From Erysipelothrix amsterdamensis (GTDB lineage: Bacteria > Bacillota_I > Bacilli_A > Erysipelotrichales > Erysipelotrichaceae), in NCBI RefSeq assembly GCF_940143175.1, contig NZ_OW659496.1, forward strand, positions 1,364,001 to 1,428,000: a stretch of 64,000 nt of DNA, given 5' to 3'. Under the pieces are notes generated by a model, which did not search any database, had not been told where the DNA came from, and was given only the letters and a program-made list of their open reading frames with translations. Position numbers and translations under genes: made by a program. Shown here piece by piece: positions 33,265 to 40,735 of this stretch. Positions within the stretch are counted from its first letter, which is position 1. Every line of letters begins with the position of its first letter.

Positions 33265-33906
33265 ATGAAAATCGCATTAATTAACGAAAACTCACAAGCT
33301 GCTAAAAACGGAATTATCTTAGCATCATTAACACAAGAAGCTGAAAAAGCTGGACACACAGTTGTAAACTACGGTATGTACAACGGTGAACAAGAACACC
33401 AATTAACATATGTTAAAAACGGTCTTCTTGCTTCAATCTTATTAACTACAAAAGCAGTAGACTTTGTTGTTACAGGTTGTGGAACAGGTCAAGGTGCTAT
33501 GTTAGCATGTAACTCATTCCCAAATGTACTTTGCGGACACGTTACAAACCCATTAGACGCTTACCTATTCGGTCAAGTAAATGATGGTAACTGTATTGCA
33601 ATGCCATTTGCACAAGGATTCGGTTGGGGTGGAGAATTAAACCTTAACTACACATTCGAAAAATTATTCTCAGAATCATTTGGTGGTGGATATCCTAAAG
33701 ATCGCGTTATCCCTGAACAACGCAACAAAAAAATCTTAGATGGTGTTAAAGAAGTTACACACCAACCATTAATCAAAATTCTTAAAGAAATCGATCAAGA
33801 CTTCTTAAAAGAAACAATTGACTACCCTGAATTCAAAGAATTATTCTTTGCAAGCTGTCAAGATGCAGAAATCGCTGAATACCTTACTTCAGTATTAGCT
33901 GCTTAA
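33265..33906 (+). CDS. dhuI: RpiB/LacAB-fold 4-deoxy-5-keto-uronate isomerase (DhuI-like)
   Basis: 213 aa from the ATG at 33265 (GAGG 9 nt upstream; the longer frame starts inside the hairpin). RpiB-family features: ALINENSQAAKNG and the GCGTGQGAMLACNSFPNV segment with the active-site Cys. In streptococci this fold, DhuI, replaces KduI and converts the unsaturated-uronate product to the diketo sugar. Last gene of the operon. Codons are strongly biased to a few A/T-ending synonyms, which suggests high expression. Confidence 0.87.
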   Translation: MKIALINENSQAAKNGIILASLTQEAEKAGHTVVNYGMYNGEQEHQLTYVKNGLLASILLTTKAVDFVVTGCGTGQGAMLACNSFPNVLCGHVTNPLDAYLFGQVNDGNCIAMPFAQGFGWGGELNLNYTFEKLFSESFGGGYPKDRVIPEQRNKKILDGVKEVTHQPLIKILKEIDQDFLKETIDYPEFKELFFASCQDAEIAEYLTSVLAA

Positions 33907-34205
33907 TAAAAATAATAAATTTATACGGAGGCTCCACAAATCGTTCGTATAAACATTTCTCCAAATATTACACTGAATCTGTGTCTTACAACTTGTAATT
34001 TCTCCTTTATCACAATTCAGTGCCCTTCTACCGGCTTTCAATCGTAGAAGGTCATCTAAGCCTTAATTCTCCGATATAATTAAGGTTTAGATATGATAGC
34101 AGATAGACGTTTACGTCGCTCTTCCTTAATTACATCGCTATCAGTAAGCGCAATACTTCCTACTATATCCCGTCTTAGTAGAAAGTACACATAATATAAT
34201 AAATG

Positions 34206-34221
34206 AAAAAGACCCTGCTTC
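34206..34221 (+). terminator. Left half of a terminator split by the IS
   Basis: AAAAAGACCC (34206-34215) plus half the loop. Its partner GGGTCTTTTT is now at 36045-36054, beyond the IS. Confidence 0.75.
34219..34221. repeat. Target-site duplication, left (TTC)
   Basis: TTC immediately before the IS, repeated at 36040-36042; 3 bp is standard for the IS3 family. Confidence 0.75.
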
Positions 34222-34263
34222 TGATAAGCTCCCCTTAAAGTAGACACCCGAAATAAATAAAAT
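34222..34263 (+). repeat. IS left inverted repeat
   Basis: Starts TGATAAGCTCCC; 33 of 42 positions match the right end read in reverse, including AAGTAGACA and GAAATAAATAAAAT. Confidence 0.85.
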
Positions 34264-34294
34264 CGGGCACTACAAAAAAGGAGGAGCTTTTTCT

Positions 34295-34999
34295 ATGGGG
34301 AGAAAGAATAAATATCCAGCCGAAATAAAAGAACAAGCAATTAATGAATATTTGAATGGCATAAAAGGTGCACCAGAAATAGCTGAAGAATTATCTATTG
34401 ATTCTAGTACATTACGTAGTTGGGTGAAAAAGTATCAAACTTATGGTATTGAAGTTTTTTCAGATAAAGATCGAAACAAAAGTTATTCGAAAGAGCTCAA
34501 GGAATCCGCAATTAGGGATTATCTTGAAGGCGCAGGTTCTCTTAAAGATATTAGTATTAAATATGGTATAAGTTCCCATGAGGTTTTGCGCGGATGGATA
34601 AAAAAGTATAATAGACTTGAAACTATAAAGGATTACGATCCTAAAGGAGAAGTCTATATGACAAAAGGTAGAAAAACAACAATTGAGGAGCGTCAGGAAA
34701 TTGTCGCATATTGTATTGAACATGACTACGATTATAAGGGGACTGCTGAGCGCTATGAACTTTCTTATGCTCAGGTTTATCAGTGGGTGAAAAAGTATAA
34801 CGAATTGGGAGATGATGGTCTTCTTGATAAACGTGGCAAGCGAAAACAAGAAGATCAACTTAGTAATGAAGAACGTTTAGAACGTAAAGTAAAACTACTT
34901 GAAAGACAACTCGAACTGAAAGAACGCGAGAACATTCTATTAAAAAAAGTGAAGGAAATCGAAAGGGGGCGATATTCTCCAAAGCAAAACAAGAAGTAA
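34295..34999 (+). CDS. IS3-family transposase OrfA
   Basis: 234 aa, SD GGAGGAG. It carries three successive helix-turn-helix units of the IS3/IS150 type (each ends in a W-x-KKY-like motif: LRSWVKKYQ, LRGWIKKYN, VYQWVKKYN), then a C-terminal coiled coil with leucine spacing (EERLERKVKLLERQLELKER in part). OrfA binds the IS ends. IS150 OrfA usually has fewer units and about 170 residues. Near its end A AAA AAA G (34942-34949) offers a -1 frameshift into orfB. Confidence 0.92.
   Translation: MGRKNKYPAEIKEQAINEYLNGIKGAPEIAEELSIDSSTLRSWVKKYQTYGIEVFSDKDRNKSYSKELKESAIRDYLEGAGSLKDISIKYGISSHEVLRGWIKKYNRLETIKDYDPKGEVYMTKGRKTTIEERQEIVAYCIEHDYDYKGTAERYELSYAQVYQWVKKYNELGDDGLLDKRGKRKQEDQLSNEERLERKVKLLERQLELKERENILLKKVKEIERGRYSPKQNKK
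34942..34949 (+). promoter_or_regulatory. Programmed -1 frameshift site of the IS
   Basis: A AAA AAA G in the orfA reading frame. The orfB frame is open from before this site through its GTG at 35011, so slippage yields an OrfAB fusion with SEGNRKGAIFSKAKQEVKYL between the parts. Confidence 0.7.
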
Positions 35000-35010
35000 A
35001 GTATCTCGCA

Positions 35011-35958
35011 GTGCAGGAACTACATCATAAACATGGCTGGAGTATTCAGTGGATGTGTAAGGTACTTAAAATCGCAAGAAGTAGTTATTATAAATGGACG
35101 CATCGTGTTGAAACAAGCAATGAAATTGAAAATCATGAGCTTTGCAATCTCATTCTTGATTATGATGAACTATTTGGACATATCTTAGGCTATCGACGCA
35201 TGACGGATTGGATCAATGAGTTGAATAGCGTTCAATATAACTCGAAGAGGATTCATAGACTCATGAAGATGCTAGGGGTGAAATCAGTGATTCGTCAAAA
35301 GTCTAAAAAATATTCACGAAGCACTCCTGAAATCACAGCTGAAAATATTTTAAATCGAAATTTCTTTGCCGCAAAACCGAATGAAAAATGGCTGACAGAC
35401 GTCACAGAATTTAAGATTAAAGGTTCAAGTAAGAAACTATATCTCAGTGCGATTATTGATCTTTATGATTTAAGTGTTGTGGCGTATCAAATAAGTGATC
35501 GGAACAATAATCAACTTGTGTTTGATACTTATCATAAAGCTATCGCGAGATATCCAGAGGCAAAACCTTTATTTCACAGTGACCGCGGATTCCAATACAC
35601 AAGTAGGGCATTTAGGAAACAGCTAGAAGATCAAGGAGTGATGCAAAGTATGTCTAGAGTGGGACATTGTATTGATAATGGTCCTATGGAAGGATTTTGG
35701 GGAACAATCAAATCAGAAATGTACTACCCTAATGAATTCAGTACAAGAAGCGAATTGAAGAAAGCAATTGAAGTGTATATTGATTTTTATAACAACAAGA
35801 GACTTCAGAAACGCTTCAAAAACAAAACACCAATGATGGTTCGAACTGAAGCGCTAGGAACAGAGACACCTGTAGTCTACGCGATTCCAACTAACAAGAA
35901 GATTGAAGCTTACTGGTCAAACATTAGAGAAAAACAAATGCAGTCACTTGTAGCATAA
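35011..35958 (+). CDS. IS3-family transposase OrfB (DDE integrase)
   Basis: 315 aa counted from GTG 35011, but the frame is open upstream to the frameshift site, so the natural product is probably OrfAB. N-terminal HTH_21 region (GWSIQWMCKVLKIARSSYYKW in parts). The DDE triad is in WLTDVTEF, FHSDRGFQYTS and EGFWGTIKSEM, with the C-terminal YNNKRLQKRF of IS3 transposases. Catalyses excision as a circle and insertion. No disrupting mutation is seen. Confidence 0.94.
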   Translation: MQELHHKHGWSIQWMCKVLKIARSSYYKWTHRVETSNEIENHELCNLILDYDELFGHILGYRRMTDWINELNSVQYNSKRIHRLMKMLGVKSVIRQKSKKYSRSTPEITAENILNRNFFAAKPNEKWLTDVTEFKIKGSSKKLYLSAIIDLYDLSVVAYQISDRNNNQLVFDTYHKAIARYPEAKPLFHSDRGFQYTSRAFRKQLEDQGVMQSMSRVGHCIDNGPMEGFWGTIKSEMYYPNEFSTRSELKKAIEVYIDFYNNKRLQKRFKNKTPMMVRTEALGTETPVVYAIPTNKKIEAYWSNIREKQMQSLVA

Positions 35959-35962
35959 AAAA

Positions 35963-35993
35963 GATGATTCATCATAAAGTGATAAATCATCTT
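35963..35993 (+). terminator. Hairpin after IS orfB
   Basis: GATGATT and AATCATC around a 15-nt loop, without a long T-run; weak terminator or IS-end structure. Confidence 0.4.
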
Positions 35994-35997
35994 GGAT

Positions 35998-36039
35998 ATT
36001 TTATTTATTTCACCTGTCTACTTGACAGGGAGCAGTTCA
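35998..36039 (-). repeat. IS right inverted repeat
   Basis: Read in reverse it starts TGAACTGCTCCC and matches the left repeat at 33 of 42 positions. Confidence 0.85.
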
Positions 36040-36054
36040 TTCCTGGGTCTTTTT
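36040..36054. terminator. Right half of the split terminator, with TSD TTC
   Basis: TTC (36040-36042) then CT and GGGTCTTTTT (36045-36054). Joined to 34206-34221 it recreates a 10-bp stem with an 8-nt loop and T-runs on both strands. Confidence 0.75.
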
Positions 36055-36055
36055 T

Positions 36056-38173
36056 TTATCGTTTATGACGGAATAGGATTCCGAGAATGCAAAGTAAAGA
36101 TCCGAGTAACCATGATGATTGCTCAGTCACTCCGGTTGCCGGTAGATATTTTGGCTTACTGTGAAGCGGTTTTAGATCGTCTTTTGTATTCTTTGAATAT
36201 TCAGTGACCTTTTGGGCTTCATGTGAAAGAAGCGCTTGTGCTTCTAAGTCCTGATGATTTGGATCATTTAAATGTTCTACCGCCTGCTTATGCATCAAGT
36301 TCATTTGAACAGGACTTTCCACATCTTGCGGTATACTTTGTTTTAATGCCTGTGAACTACTTGTATTAACGTCCATATCTTTGTCTTCTTTAACTACATG
36401 ATACATTAAGGAATCATGTGTTTTATCCGCAGGCTTAGAGTCTACGCACCTAGGACTTCGCATCAATATAGGTTCAGAATTATCCTGTTGGGTTGTTACG
36501 ATTCCATCTTTATTAACTAGCGACTCAAATGGTCTAAATTTAGGCAATAGTTGTTCGAGATGTGATTGACTCTCAGGCATGACCTCCTCATTTTGAATCA
36601 ACCGCTTCATTTTCATATCCATTGAAGATGATATCAATTTTATCTCTTTGTTCGGCTCTACTTGGGTAGAAACGAATGTTTTTGAAGCACTTGGTTTGGG
36701 CTCATTTGTTACGGTATTTGAAAACGAAGATTCTGTCTGCATGCCATGATTTTTCTCCATTATTTGCTCTGTGTCCTTTATCGGCCCTATTTGTATAGAC
36801 TTGGACTCGCTTGGTTTTGAAGCATCTAATGTAACGTTATCTGGTAGATGTTCAGTTTGCAGGTCTTTTGTTTTTTCAGAGCTTAAGTCTGATTGCTGTT
36901 GATTATCAGACTGGATTTTCTCTACAGGAACTTTTACTTCTTTTGAACTTATCTCAGTTGATTCCTCAACATCCTTTATCACGTGCTTTGATGATTCCTG
37001 TTGCGGAAACTTATTAATCAGTTCAAAAGGGTAAATATTAAGGTCGTAATGCTCCATTAAATCCGCCAAATCTTGACTTGTTTTAACGTCATGTTTTTTG
37101 AATAAACTTTGTTTACTGCTTTCATCAAGTTGCTTGAATCGTGTCACCATCCGATTTACAATCGAATCTACATACTTATCATGTTTCTGTTTTAAATCCG
37201 TTAAACTACATCCATAGTTACGGTCATTGCTGTAAACATGGTGAACCATCGTTCCTCTTGGAGTGTTATGCTCTTCTAAAATACGAACTTCATCCAACTG
37301 AGAAAAATTGGTAGGCATACGCTTTGAATCAAACATATCAAATCGAGCTCTTAAACCCATTGGTAAATCGTTTAAAGGTTTGCTTGGGTCTTTTGTTATC
37401 GAAGCACCGCTTCCTTCCACCTCAAATTTAAGTTGACCATAGCCAAATGATCCATCATCAACCAAACGAATATGTTTCATTCCTTGTTCATGACTGACTT
37501 CAATTCGGCCTCCAACAAATGTGATTTTAGGTTTCGACTTTGTTAAGGTATACCGTTTTATCTCGGGTTCTTTGCCATCTTGAGCACGTATGACAGAAAT
37601 CGTTACATCAACCAGTTCATTAAAAATTAGATTGTTGTGCTCATAATTTTCGATATGAAAAGGACTCAAATAAATATCGTAGTTAACCGTACCCTTTCCA
37701 TCTTTTTGAACCCCGCGATAATCATCATTTACATCAATATACCATTGGGTCAAACCTTCATCTTTCTTAAGACTTCTAATTTTAAATGGAAGTCTTTTTG
37801 GACGAGTTACATCTAATTGAGGCATTGCAATCATCTGTTTACGCAAGATTCCTCGCATATCATATCGATTGGTACGAATTACAGGCTCTTCGCGCGCTGT
37901 ATCAATAATGTAAGCGTAGTTTTGGTAATTATCAATCCCCTCATCCAAATCATCTTGTAAAAGCGTATAGTAATAGTCCAATTCAACTTTATCACAAACA
38001 AATGATTGCGATCCATCTTCAAATAGTTGAATTACCGGCCTAAAACTATCGGCTGGAATCGTGTATTTATCTCGTAAATGTTGGCGTGCAGCTTCATCCA
38101 TCCCCTCATCTGCCGCGATAGGGACTACAAGTATTGCACAAAAAAACATCAATAATAGTGCTTTGATTTTCAT
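36056..38173 (-). CDS. LPXTG-anchored surface protein of unknown function
   Basis: 705 aa from the ATG at 38173 (AAAGGAG upstream). Signal peptide (KIKALLLMFFCAILVVPIAA), an ordered region to about residue 410, then about 250 residues rich in Ser, Thr, Lys, Gln and Glu, and a C-terminal LPATG, hydrophobic stretch and RHKR for sortase. The ordered part shows no domain I recognise. The stalk has an imperfect repeat (ASKPSESKS and PKPSASKT environments). It is probably exposed on the wall as an adhesin or receptor. It follows the 375-aa membrane protein gene on the same strand, with a terminator between them. Its own terminator was split by the IS. Confidence 0.8.
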   Translation of the reverse strand: MKIKALLLMFFCAILVVPIAADEGMDEAARQHLRDKYTIPADSFRPVIQLFEDGSQSFVCDKVELDYYYTLLQDDLDEGIDNYQNYAYIIDTAREEPVIRTNRYDMRGILRKQMIAMPQLDVTRPKRLPFKIRSLKKDEGLTQWYIDVNDDYRGVQKDGKGTVNYDIYLSPFHIENYEHNNLIFNELVDVTISVIRAQDGKEPEIKRYTLTKSKPKITFVGGRIEVSHEQGMKHIRLVDDGSFGYGQLKFEVEGSGASITKDPSKPLNDLPMGLRARFDMFDSKRMPTNFSQLDEVRILEEHNTPRGTMVHHVYSNDRNYGCSLTDLKQKHDKYVDSIVNRMVTRFKQLDESSKQSLFKKHDVKTSQDLADLMEHYDLNIYPFELINKFPQQESSKHVIKDVEESTEISSKEVKVPVEKIQSDNQQQSDLSSEKTKDLQTEHLPDNVTLDASKPSESKSIQIGPIKDTEQIMEKNHGMQTESSFSNTVTNEPKPSASKTFVSTQVEPNKEIKLISSSMDMKMKRLIQNEEVMPESQSHLEQLLPKFRPFESLVNKDGIVTTQQDNSEPILMRSPRCVDSKPADKTHDSLMYHVVKEDKDMDVNTSSSQALKQSIPQDVESPVQMNLMHKQAVEHLNDPNHQDLEAQALLSHEAQKVTEYSKNTKDDLKPLHSKPKYLPATGVTEQSSWLLGSLLCILGILFRHKR

Positions 38174-38244
38174 TGTTAACTCCTTTCGACGACAAGTATA
38201 GCATCGAATTTCATTAATCAATCTTAAATCAAAACCGCTCGTGC

Positions 38245-38267
38245 AAAAAAAAATGCCCGAAGGCATT
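38245..38267 (-). terminator. Terminator after the duplicated-domain membrane protein gene
   Basis: AATGCC, loop TTCG, GGCATT and nine T on the minus strand; overlaps the stop codon. Confidence 0.85.
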
Positions 38268-39393
38268 AAGAAGTTGGTGAACATGTAAGGTTATTATCTT
38301 GGAGTTCCAGCAATACATTTTCTAGTGACTGTTGATTTGAGACTGGTTGCATTGGCATCAACATCGACTCATCAATTCGATCACCTTCCAACATCAAATT
38401 CGTATAACCTGAAGCAATCGCAAACATTCGGTTATTGTACTCATATTGGTAAACAAACATTAGCGTTCCATTCACATACGCTTGCTGAGAATCTCGATCA
38501 CGTGCATTCGCAATGTTCTTAGGGAGAATACCATAACATACATAAACCTCACCTACATCAGAATTAATAGTCTCCTCGACGCGTTTCTTAGCTTCAACAC
38601 GAAGCACATCGAGATTATTAATTTGGTCAGTATTTTTAGGTACTTTAGCCAAGGTATCGACATCAAAAGCCATACTTGTTTGTGCTAGCATAATTCTATG
38701 TTCTAACATAAACGTCTTACCCGCAGTCGAAGGTTTAACTGTCACGGTTACGGAATCACCAATCGACAAATCACTGGGATTCACAATCGAGTATTCAAGC
38801 ATCGAAAACAACTCCGTCATCATATCATCAGCTAAGGTAATTCCGGATGTATCCATCTCCGCAACACCTTCGCCATTGGAACCACTAAATCTCAACTTAA
38901 AACCGTCAAAAGGGTCGAAAACAACTTCATTATGAATTTCTTGGACGACAAACACTTTCTCTGTAACCGTAAATACGAGTTTATTTGAATCCATGAAACG
39001 TTGCGTAGATTCTGGTACCTTCGCCTTCAAAACAACACGATCTCCAATTTTTAAATTTTCATTTGGTTCAAGAGAATACTTAATTGCCTTATGAACACGA
39101 TTCAGTTGCGGATCTGATTCAATTAACTTCTTATTGATTTCAATAAAGCCCGTCGCACCTTCACCATCACCTTGAAACCGAACATTCACATTCTCAAATG
39201 GGTCAATTTTGATGATACGGTAAACGTGATCCCAAAGAAAATAACCCCCTACTGAAATAAAACCAAGAATCAATAATACGATAATCCAACGAGTTCGATT
39301 CTTATTTGATTCATTGGGTAAAAAGGTTTGTGTCTGATCAACAGATGGTACAGGTGCACCATGCTTCTCCTGATTTTGATTTTGTTGTGACAT
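38266..39393 (-). CDS. Membrane-anchored protein with a tandem domain duplication
   Basis: 375 aa. A cytosolic N-terminus of about 34 residues, one membrane helix (WIIVLLILGFISVGGYFLW) and an extracellular part. Two related units follow: IDPFENVNVRFQGDGEGATG to VFTVTEKVFVV (about 58-150) and FDPFDGFKLRFSGSNGEGVAE to MAFDV (about 155-245), each with DPF, RF-G, GEG, a central ISDP/PSD-type loop and IGD. The C-terminal 120 residues form a separate part. The architecture resembles extracellular parts of YvbJ/TcaA-like Gram-positive proteins; function unknown. Confidence 0.7.
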   Translation of the reverse strand: MSQQNQNQEKHGAPVPSVDQTQTFLPNESNKNRTRWIIVLLILGFISVGGYFLWDHVYRIIKIDPFENVNVRFQGDGEGATGFIEINKKLIESDPQLNRVHKAIKYSLEPNENLKIGDRVVLKAKVPESTQRFMDSNKLVFTVTEKVFVVQEIHNEVVFDPFDGFKLRFSGSNGEGVAEMDTSGITLADDMMTELFSMLEYSIVNPSDLSIGDSVTVTVKPSTAGKTFMLEHRIMLAQTSMAFDVDTLAKVPKNTDQINNLDVLRVEAKKRVEETINSDVGEVYVCYGILPKNIANARDRDSQQAYVNGTLMFVYQYEYNNRMFAIASGYTNLMLEGDRIDESMLMPMQPVSNQQSLENVLLELQDNNLTCSPTS

Positions 39394-39483
39394 ACGGCCT
39401 CCTTTTCTATAATAATAGCATGGAATGAATTGATATTGTACCTATATACTGTCCTTTACAATACTTTTAATGAACAAAGAAAA

Positions 39484-39501
39484 AGTACACCGTAGTGTAC
39501 T
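39484..39501 (-). terminator. Terminator after the HI0933-type flavoprotein gene
   Basis: AGTACAC, 4-nt loop, GTGTACT, with a T-run on the minus strand. Confidence 0.75.
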
Positions 39502-40672
39502 AATCTTCAAGTGCAAAAAGTCCTGCTGTATAACCCGTTGAAAATGCTGATGTAATGTTGAATCCACCTGTATATGCATTATAATCCATCAATTCACCAC
39601 AGAAGGAAATCGTGGGATTAATCTTAGAACGCATCGTTTTAGGATCAATTTCTTTTAGATTCACACCACCGTTCGTCACAAATGCATGAGCAAATCCGCG
39701 AGTAGCATAAACTGTCATCGGGAATTTTTTTAGCGTTTGAAGAACTTCATGGTCTCCTTTGCAGAATGTTTTAAAATAAGCAAGCAATCGTTTCGGAATT
39801 CCTTGTTCTTGAACAAACGCTTCCCAGTCTTCTTGAGCTTGTAATTGCTCTAACGAAATCTTCGGTAAAAAATCAATACTTAAATTTACAGGATTTTCTT
39901 TATCTAAGATACGCATCACATAAAAACTTGCACGTAGTGCTGCAGGGCCCGAGATTCCAAAATGCGTAAACAAAAGATCATGAGTAATACTGTGTTTAAT
40001 CTTAGTACCCTTATACACGTGAACCGTTACATCATGAAACGATAAACCTTGTAACGTTTTCTCTTGAACAAAAAGATCATTAGAAACCAGAGGAACTTCT
40101 GCAGGAACAAGATCTGTAATTGAGTGACCCAGTGATTTAGAAAGTTCATAACCGTTTCCATCCGAACCCGTTCCAGGAAGTGTACGACTTCCTGTTGCAA
40201 GAATTAGATGATCGTATTGGAATTTTCGTGTCTCAGTAAGAACAACCTGACTTCCTGTATCAATCCCTGTTACAAAAGCATGTAAATGAACTTCAACATC
40301 TGAATTTAGAAGTTTACGATTTAATGCATCGACGATATCTTGCGACTTATTACTTTCCGGAAACACACGATGATGATCTTCAATTTTTAGAGGACAACCA
40401 TTTTCAGGGAAAAAGGACTGAATGCTTTGAGGGTTAAAATTTGTTAAACTTGAAAACAAAAACTTTCCGTTTTTGGGTACATGTTTAATAACCTCTTCAT
40501 TGCTAACATTTGCCGTAACATTACAACGACCTCCTCCGGTCATCCGTAATTTCTTACCTAATCGTTCGTTTCGTTCAAGTAAAATAACATGTGCTTGAGG
40601 ATGATTTTTCTTAGCAGAAATTGCAGCCATCATCCCCGATGGACCGCCTCCAATAACAACAATATTTTTCAT
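39500..40672 (-). CDS. HI0933/YhiN-family flavoprotein
   Basis: 390 aa from the ATG at 40672 (GGAG upstream). N-terminal FAD motif VIGGGPSGMMAAISA, then GKKLRMTGGGRCNVT, the hallmark of the BaiN/HI0933 family. C-terminal FCGELMDYNAYTGGFNITSAFSTGYTAG segment (quoted as GELMDYNAYTGGFN) is the second FAD contact. Substrate unknown; one gut homologue, BaiN, acts on bile-acid intermediates, but most members are uncharacterised. Separated from malY by a terminator. Confidence 0.88.
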   Translation of the reverse strand: MKNIVVIGGGPSGMMAAISAKKNHPQAHVILLERNERLGKKLRMTGGGRCNVTANVSNEEVIKHVPKNGKFLFSSLTNFNPQSIQSFFPENGCPLKIEDHHRVFPESNKSQDIVDALNRKLLNSDVEVHLHAFVTGIDTGSQVVLTETRKFQYDHLILATGSRTLPGTGSDGNGYELSKSLGHSITDLVPAEVPLVSNDLFVQEKTLQGLSFHDVTVHVYKGTKIKHSITHDLLFTHFGISGPAALRASFYVMRILDKENPVNLSIDFLPKISLEQLQAQEDWEAFVQEQGIPKRLLAYFKTFCKGDHEVLQTLKKFPMTVYATRGFAHAFVTNGGVNLKEIDPKTMRSKINPTISFCGELMDYNAYTGGFNITSAFSTGYTAGLFALED

Positions 40673-40706
40673 ATAAAACTCCAATCTTTCTCTTATTATA
40701 CATAAA

Positions 40707-40735
40707 AAGAGTGATGAATTCATCACTCTTGAATT
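40707..40735 (-). terminator. Terminator after the MalY-like gene
   Basis: Palindrome AGAGTGATGA/TCATCACTCT with T-run on the minus strand, overlapping the 3' end of the gene. Confidence 0.85.

Larger units (their letters stand above)
33907..34221 (+). ncRNA. Candidate structured RNA or long 3' UTR after dhuI
   Basis: No gene-length reading frame. Six successive stem-loops can be drawn: TTTATACG/CGTATAAA (33920-33953); CACTGAAT/ATTCAGTG (33971-34022), with inner TGTG/CACA and TTACA/TGTAA; CCTTCTAC/GTAGAAGG (34024-34051); a 13-bp CTAAGCCTTAATT/AATTAAGGTTTAG with one G-U (34056-34090); TGATAGC/GCTATCA (34094-34143), with inner GACG/CGTC; TACTT-C-CTACTA/TAGTAG-A-AAGTA (34154-34187). They are consecutive and non-overlapping, covering about 270 nt. 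It lies between dhuI and the original operon terminator. I recognise no known RNA family. Confidence 0.45.
34222..36039 (+). mobile_element. IS3-family (IS150-group) insertion sequence, apparently intact
   Basis: 1818 bp. It has terminal inverted repeats of about 42 bp, 3-bp direct repeats, orfA and orfB in the relation needed for -1 frameshifting, and an intact DDE domain. The long orfA makes it larger than most IS3 elements. It is inserted in a terminator loop between the dhuI operon and the LPXTG-protein gene. Confidence 0.9.

Noticed and set aside
34095..34150. Minus-strand short coding-like stretch (SDVIKEERRKRLSAI) within the structured region
   Set aside because: Preceded by stop codons in frame and lacking a start with SD; the stem-loop reading explains the sequence better.
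33907..34221. Known riboswitch (T-box, SAM, lysine) after dhuI
   Set aside because: None of the conserved core sequences I know for these classes is present, and no regulated gene lies downstream on the plus strand.
34460..34858. Minus-strand frame of 132 codons inside IS orfA
   Set aside because: Antisense to transposase; composition follows the orfA codons.
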